11,927 nucleotides of DNA from Acidobacteriota bacterium. Lineage in GTDB: Bacteria > Acidobacteriota > Vicinamibacteria > Vicinamibacterales > Vicinamibacteraceae. Below, in pieces: positions 8,073 to 11,927 of the stretch. The stretch is from contig JACDAO010000160.1 of assembly GCA_013695405.1 (NCBI GenBank), forward strand, positions 1 through 11,927. Direction: 5' to 3'. Both the position numbers and the translations under genes were made by a program. A model generated the notes under the pieces. It worked only from the letters and a program-made list of their open reading frames with translations. It had not been told where the DNA came from and searched no databases. Positions within the stretch are counted from its first letter, which is position 1, and every line of letters begins with the position of its first letter.

Positions 8073-8972
8073 TCAGCGTGGTCCCCCGCCGGTCAGATCG
8101 TTGAGGCGCCAGTCGTAGGGGGCGTAGGCGAGCGTGAAGGTGTTGGCGCGCAGGCCGCGGCGTTCGCTGGGCAGCACGTGCGGCAGCACCAGGTGGAGGA
8201 TCGCCAGCTCGATCGGGCTGCGGCCCGCGAACACCGTGGTGTCGCCCGGATAGGCTTTGGTGAAGGCGTCGGTCCGCCAGCCGAAGATTGGCGAGACCTC
8301 GATGCGGTCGGCGGCCGGATCGTACCGGAAGCACTCGTTGCGGGTGACACACTCGGCGGCCACCGTCGTCAACTGGCTGTCCAGGCGGTCGGCCGTGAAC
8401 ACCTCGCTGCGCAGTCGGCCGCCGCCGACCGACCCGCGACCGAGCGCGAAGTACATCCGCGGGTCGTCGAAGGTCGGCAGCATCTCCTTCTCGATTTGCT
8501 CGAGCGAGACATTGCGCCCGGCGACGCGGTGGCGCTTGGCCGTGAAGGCGCCGGCGACGTGCTGGATGCTGTCGGACGGATACTCGCCGGCCCGGCCCGT
8601 GATCGGGTAGGCGTTGATCACGGTGCGGAGCACCAGCGCGTTGTAGGCGTTGAGCCAGTAGGCTGCGCGCTGGTCTCGGCTCCAGCCCTCGAGGGCGGCC
8701 GGCGGCAGATCGAGGCCGCTGATGTAGCGGTCGAGACGGCCACGCTCGCTGCGCAGCGCCCGGTAGTACACCAGTCCTTCGCGCACGTAGGTGTCGAGGA
8801 CGATCTCCAGCGACGCGTGCATCCCGAGGTCGGGCAGCAGCACCGGCTGAGCCGCCAGCGAGGCCGGGCCGGTCGGCAGCAGGGATGCGCCGAGCGCCAG
8901 CAGCAGCACGCCGGCACGAGCCGCACGGACGATCATCGGGGTGGTCACTGTCTTACTCGTTAGCATCTGCAT
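8073..8972 (-). CDS. Exported DUF547-domain protein lacking the usual cysteines
   Basis: Predicted 299 residues if the first ATG is used; in-frame ATGs at 8966 and 8936 are also possible. A positively charged N terminus (IVRAARA) and a hydrophobic core (GVLLLALGASLL, 21-32) followed by ASLAAQP look like a signal peptide cleaved near residue 40-41, so the mature protein should lie outside the cytoplasm. The DUF547 core follows: YWLNAYNALVL (105-115), GRNVSLEQIE (152-161), DPRMYFALG (170-178), RLRSEVFTADRLDSQL (186-201) and YDWRLNDL (286-293). In the better-known DUF547 proteins the central block reads roughly FALNC..SCP; here both cysteines are replaced (residues 176-185 read ALGRGSVGGG). Two other cysteines at 208 and 214 could form a disulfide. 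DUF547 has no firmly established biochemical role. The gene lies 6 bp after the frameshifted hydrolase and 1 bp before the SDR, so it belongs to their operon. Confidence 0.85.
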   Translation of the reverse strand: MQMLTSKTVTTPMIVRAARAGVLLLALGASLLPTGPASLAAQPVLLPDLGMHASLEIVLDTYVREGLVYYRALRSERGRLDRYISGLDLPPAALEGWSRDQRAAYWLNAYNALVLRTVINAYPITGRAGEYPSDSIQHVAGAFTAKRHRVAGRNVSLEQIEKEMLPTFDDPRMYFALGRGSVGGGRLRSEVFTADRLDSQLTTVAAECVTRNECFRYDPAADRIEVSPIFGWRTDAFTKAYPGDTTVFAGRSPIELAILHLVLPHVLPSERRGLRANTFTLAYAPYDWRLNDLTGGGPR

Positions 8973-8978
8973 ACGTAT

Positions 8979-9781
8979 CTAGGAAAGCCGGCCGAGGAAC
9001 GCCGACAACGCCTGGGTGAAGGCGTGCGGCTGCTCGAGGCTGGCGAGATGTCCCGCGTGCGGCAATTCGACGCAGACGCCGTCGGCGACGCCCTCGGCAA
9101 TCGTCCGCGCCAGCATGGGCGGGGTCAGGGTGTCCTCGGCGCCGACCAGGGCCAACACCGGACAGGTGATGCGGCCAGGTCCGGCCGGCTGTCGGGCCGC
9201 GTGCGCAGCACCTCGAGCGCGTCGATCACGCCGGCGGCGGTGTTCTCCATCGCCCACGCCCGGACCTGCACCGCCAGGTGCGGGTCGCACGCCTGCGAGG
9301 TGGCGCCGAGCAGCGTCGGCAGCATCGCGTCGACGACCGCCCCGGTGCCCGCCTCCGCGGCCAGCTGCTGCAGGATCTGGCGGCGCGCGCGGCTCTCGTC
9401 GCTGTCTGGGTCGGCACGCGTGTCGGCCAGCACCAGGGCGCGGATCAGGGCCGGTCGCTGCCGCCAGCATTCGAAGGCGATGTAGCCGCCCATCGACAAC
9501 CCAGCCAGCACCACCGGCCCGCACTGCAGGCTGTCGATCAGGGACAGCAGGTCGGCGGCGTGGTCGCGCACGTGCCGCGGGGCCACCGCGCCGGCCGGAG
9601 AGGCGCCGAGGCCGCGCAGGTCCGGCGCGATCAGGCGCCAGCCCGAGGGCACGGCCTCGAGCTGCGGCGCCCACATGCGCGCCGACAGCGGAAAGGCGTG
9701 CACCAGGAGCAGCGGCTGGCCCTGGCCACGGTCGGTCACCGACAACGTGACGTCACCGGCAGTCACGAGACGAGCGGACAT
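8979..9781 (-). pseudogene. Alpha/beta hydrolase, interrupted by a single-base frameshift
   Basis: Two overlapping reading frames together make one alpha/beta hydrolase that would be 267 residues long, a normal size for the 3-oxoadipate enol-lactonase-like or esterase group. The 5' frame (from ATG 9781) carries HAFPLSARMW (28-37, oxyanion-hole region), DLRGLGAS (54-61) and the nucleophile elbow GLSMGG with Ser96. After residue 203 it runs into unrelated sequence and continues to about 9125. The other frame picks up exactly there with RITCPVLALVGAEDTLTPP, holding the catalytic Asp, and AGHLASLEQP, holding the catalytic His, and ends at TAG 8979. Adding one G to the plus-strand GG at 9173-9174 restores DLARITCPV. 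As given, the product would lack Asp and His and be inactive. It may be a true recent mutation or a base-call error. It leads the four-gene run; the next start is 6 bp after its stop. Confidence 0.85.
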
Positions 9782-9826
9782 GCGGCATACAGTAGCAGCC
9801 CGGAGCCGGCCGCGACCTCAAGTATC
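9782..9826. promoter_or_regulatory. 45-bp divergent gap between the hydrolase gene and the second membrane-protein gene
   Basis: The two start codons face away from each other with only 45 bp between them, so promoters for both directions must lie here or overlap the coding ends. Weak -10-like hexamers are TACAGT (9788-9793, plus) and GATACT (minus strand of 9826-9821). Neither has a convincing -35, and neither gene has an obvious Shine-Dalgarno. I infer a shared control region mainly from the gene arrangement. Confidence 0.25.
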
Positions 9827-11629
9827 ATGGCGCCCGTGAGCCGGCACGTGTGGGCGCTCTGCCTGGTCGCCTGGCTCGGGGTGGCAGTGTGGCAAGCCAA
9901 TCCAGTCCGCGTTGGCGACGGGCACGAGTACGTCGCGGTCGCGCTCAACCTCGCCAGGGGGCATGCGCCCTCGTTCGCGCCCGAGCAGATCCCGGCACTC
10001 GAGGCTGAACTGCGGTCGCTCGGTCCCAGTTTCGCCACCGCCTCGGTGAACTATCCCGAGCTGGTCGGCCGTGACGGCCGTCAGGACGTCCCGCATTTCT
10101 GGCTCTATCCGCTGCTGGCGCTGCCCGGCGTGATCGGCGCGCTGCTGCTCGGCGTCTCGCCGCTGTGGGGCTTCGTGGCGCTGCACGTCGGCTTGCTGAC
10201 GCTGCTGACGTGGCTGGTGGCGACGCGCCCGGCCCCGGCCTGGACGTCGCTGATCCTGCTCGGGCCGCTCACCTGGTGGATCGACAAGCCGTCCACCGAC
10301 CTGCTGCTGGTGGTGTGCCTCGGCGGCGCGATGCTGTTGTGGTCGCAGCGACCGGCGGTTTCGCTGGTCCTGCTTGGCATCGGCGCCAGCCACAACCCGG
10401 CGCTGGTCCTGGTCCTGGCGCTGTTTGCGGCGTGGGGCTCGATCGAACGCCCGGCCCGTCTGATGTGTCGCCGCTGGCAGAGTGTCGTGCTGGTGGCCAC
10501 GCTGCTGGTCGCCATCCCGCCGATCTACTACCTGTGGCGACTCGGGATTCCATCGCCGCTGACCGCCGCGACCGCGACGCGGTGGCCCGGCCTGCTCGAC
10601 GCGTTGTTCCCTCTCACCGACGTCACGCTTGGCCTGGTCGTCCGCTATCCGCCGTTCGTGCTGGCGGTGATGCTGGCGGCCGGCTGGCTCGGCTGGCGGG
10701 AGATGTCGCGCCTGCGCGATCCGTTCATCGCCACCAGCGGACTGGCGACGCTGGCATTGCTCTGGGTAGTCGGCCAGCCGGTCAGCCAGAATCACGGCGG
10801 GAGTCCGGACCTGAGTCGCTATGCACTGTGGCTGATGCCGCTGGCGTTGCCGCTGCTGCAGCAGGCTGGCACCAGCAGCCATCGCGTGATGCAGCGCGTC
10901 GGCGTGCTGCTCGCGGCGTTGTCCGCGACCTGGACGCTGATCGCCTTCCGCCCGTCGCGGCCCGAAGCGCACCTGCAGCCGACCCCGTTTGCCGACTGGT
11001 TGTGGACGCACCATCCGGTGTGGAACGATCCGCGCCCGGAAGTGTTCGCCGAACGGATGTCGCATCGGGAGCCGCCGGAGGTGCCGACTGCGACGCCGCT
11101 CTGCCAGAAGGTGCTGCTCTACGAGGGCCTCTGGCCGGTGCACTGCCTGCCCCAGGGCGAGCCGCCCGACGCCTGCCTCGATCCGCAACGCTTCTGCTAC
11201 GCCAATCGCACCGCGACTGGCGCCGGCTACCTGTTCCTCGAGGAACCGCAGCGGCCGGCAATCCCGCTGGTGCAGGCCGAGCGGACCTGGTCGCGCGAGA
11301 CGCCAGCCGTGGCCACGTTGCGGCAACTGGTGCGCGGCTTGACGATTGGCGAGTCTGACCACGCGCTGGTCTCGCTGCGCGGGCTGTGGAACGCCGCCTG
11401 GCTGCAGCAATGGAGCGGGCCCGGACGCTCGGCGTTCTACGTCCGCCACACCCGGGCTCAGGCGGCGATTGGCGTGCGCGTCCGTCAGCGAGTGCTGGCG
11501 CGGGTCATCGATCTGAACCGCGCCGTGGAGCTGGCCACCTACCCGCTCGAACCCCACACCAGCCAGCCCGACATCATCCCGCTGCCCGACGCGTCACCGG
11601 ATCTGGCGATCACGTTCGAGCCGCGGTGA
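9827..11629 (+). CDS. Polytopic membrane protein, GT-C glycosyltransferase-like, with a Cys-containing C-terminal domain
   Basis: Predicted 600-residue inner-membrane protein. A first helix (about 8-23) leads into VGDGHEYVAVALNLARG, an acidic Asp31/Glu34 loop of the type seen at the start of GT-C (PMT/ArnT-like) glycosyltransferases. A second loop with DVPHFWLYPLLALP (from about residue 86) resembles their second conserved loop. About ten further hydrophobic segments run to roughly residue 370. The remaining 230 residues are polar and probably extracytoplasmic, with four cysteines at about 425-460 that could form disulfides. No named family is recognised, and glycosyl transfer is an inference from topology and the first two loops. 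ATG 9827 is chosen because it places the first helix at the N terminus; GTG 9836 is an alternative, and no Shine-Dalgarno is clear. Upstream, the same frame stays open opposite the hydrolase gene, but that part is antisense to real coding sequence. It ends 16 bp before the convergent cytochrome gene. Confidence 0.78.
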   Translation: MAPVSRHVWALCLVAWLGVAVWQANPVRVGDGHEYVAVALNLARGHAPSFAPEQIPALEAELRSLGPSFATASVNYPELVGRDGRQDVPHFWLYPLLALPGVIGALLLGVSPLWGFVALHVGLLTLLTWLVATRPAPAWTSLILLGPLTWWIDKPSTDLLLVVCLGGAMLLWSQRPAVSLVLLGIGASHNPALVLVLALFAAWGSIERPARLMCRRWQSVVLVATLLVAIPPIYYLWRLGIPSPLTAATATRWPGLLDALFPLTDVTLGLVVRYPPFVLAVMLAAGWLGWREMSRLRDPFIATSGLATLALLWVVGQPVSQNHGGSPDLSRYALWLMPLALPLLQQAGTSSHRVMQRVGVLLAALSATWTLIAFRPSRPEAHLQPTPFADWLWTHHPVWNDPRPEVFAERMSHREPPEVPTATPLCQKVLLYEGLWPVHCLPQGEPPDACLDPQRFCYANRTATGAGYLFLEEPQRPAIPLVQAERTWSRETPAVATLRQLVRGLTIGESDHALVSLRGLWNAAWLQQWSGPGRSAFYVRHTRAQAAIGVRVRQRVLARVIDLNRAVELATYPLEPHTSQPDIIPLPDASPDLAITFEPR

Positions 11630-11645
11630 AGCGGAGACGGGAGAC

Positions 11646-11927
11646 CTATTCAGGCGAGCCCGAGCCAAATGGTGCCCCGGCCGCGATCCAGCGGCGCAGG
11701 ACGTCGATCTGCGCCTCGCTGAGCGGATCCTTGTCGAGCGGCATGCGGTCCTCGTCGTCGAGCCCGAGCACCCGGCGCAGCATCAGGCTGTTCTCGACGT
11801 CTCCGGCGACGAACAGCGGACCGCTCTTGCCGCCCTTCTGCAGGCCGGCCACCGAGTCCATCCGCAGCCGCGCCTTGACCTTGTCCGGGCCATGACATTC
11901 GACGCAGGTCTTGTCGAGGATCGGCAT
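11646..11927 (-). CDS. Planctomycete-type cytochrome c (PSCyt1-like) domain protein, C-terminal part only
   Basis: The last 93 visible codons, ending at TAG 11646, form a small c-type cytochrome domain. The haem-binding motif is CVECH (Cys8, Cys11, His12 counted from the window edge). LRMDSVAGLQKGGKSGP and the Met-Pro pair at 62-63, likely bearing the distal Met ligand, follow. The closing segment LSEAQIDVLRRWIAAGAPF is typical of the PSCyt1 (Planctomycete cytochrome C) family. The gene runs off the right edge. The Met at 11925-11927 is probably internal, because family members usually have a signal peptide and residues before the PIL..C..CH block. Here the domain sits at the C terminus, unlike proteins where it precedes DUF1549 and DUF1553. 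It would be exported and carry covalently bound haem in the periplasm, probably in electron transfer or as part of a multi-domain envelope protein. Confidence 0.83.
   Translation of the reverse strand: MPILDKTCVECHGPDKVKARLRMDSVAGLQKGGKSGPLFVAGDVENSLMLRRVLGLDDEDRMPLDKDPLSEAQIDVLRRWIAAGAPFGSGSPE

Noticed and set aside
9165..9185. Programmed ribosomal frameshifting in the hydrolase gene
   Set aside because: There is no slippery heptamer or following stem that I can see, and this family is normally read in a single frame; a simple deletion or sequence error explains it better.
9278..9826. Upstream extension of the second membrane protein by 183 codons
   Set aside because: The frame is open, but this part is antisense to the hydrolase gene and has no membrane or domain features; the first helix follows directly after ATG 9827.
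9818..11557. A 579-codon minus-strand open frame antisense to the second membrane protein
   Set aside because: The product is Arg/Gln/His-rich and featureless, typical of antisense frames, while the plus strand encodes a well-formed membrane protein.

Overview
The window is GC-rich (roughly two thirds G+C by eye), very densely coding, and carries eight protein genes in three short transcription units plus two single genes. I see no RNA genes, CRISPR arrays, insertion sequences or long repeats. The gene mix suggests an environmental Acidobacteriota bacterium, perhaps of the Vicinamibacteria: a planctomycete-type cytochrome c domain, a cysteine-less DUF547 protein of a kind I associate with that phylum, long GT-C-like membrane proteins, and a MrfA/MrfB repair pair. 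This taxonomic placement is inference from family content, not a database result.

Left end (5-3833, minus strand): an mrfA-mrfB two-gene operon. It encodes a DExH helicase with a C-terminal four-cysteine zinc domain and, 4 bp downstream, a DEDD-type 3'-5' exonuclease with a helical/TPR-like tail. In Bacillus subtilis this pair (YprA/YprB) repairs mitomycin C lesions independently of UvrABC excision. A short divergent intergenic region (3834-3964) with an unusually AT-rich core separates it from the next gene.

Middle: a plus-strand polytopic membrane protein (about 3965-5965) looks like a GT-C-type glycosyltransferase or related envelope protein. It ends 26 bp inside the tail of a minus-strand four-gene run (5940-9781). 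In transcription order that run is an alpha/beta hydrolase, a secreted DUF547 protein, a short-chain dehydrogenase/reductase and an AGCS-family amino acid:cation symporter. The gaps are 6, 1 and 5 bp, so the four are almost certainly co-transcribed. The run combines a hydrolase, an envelope protein, an oxidoreductase and an importer, which would fit uptake and processing of a small substrate, but the substrate cannot be read from sequence. The lead gene carries a clear single-base frameshift at about 9173-9174 that separates its nucleophile from its catalytic Asp and His.

Right end: a second GT-C-like membrane protein (9827-11629, plus) is transcribed divergently from the hydrolase. It converges on the truncated 3' end of a planctomycete-type cytochrome c domain gene (11646-11927, minus), whose start lies beyond the window.

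No clearly new defence or mobile system is visible. The points most worth a second look are the frameshifted lead gene, the tightly packed four-gene run with an atypical DUF547 protein, and the two unassigned GT-C-like proteins.
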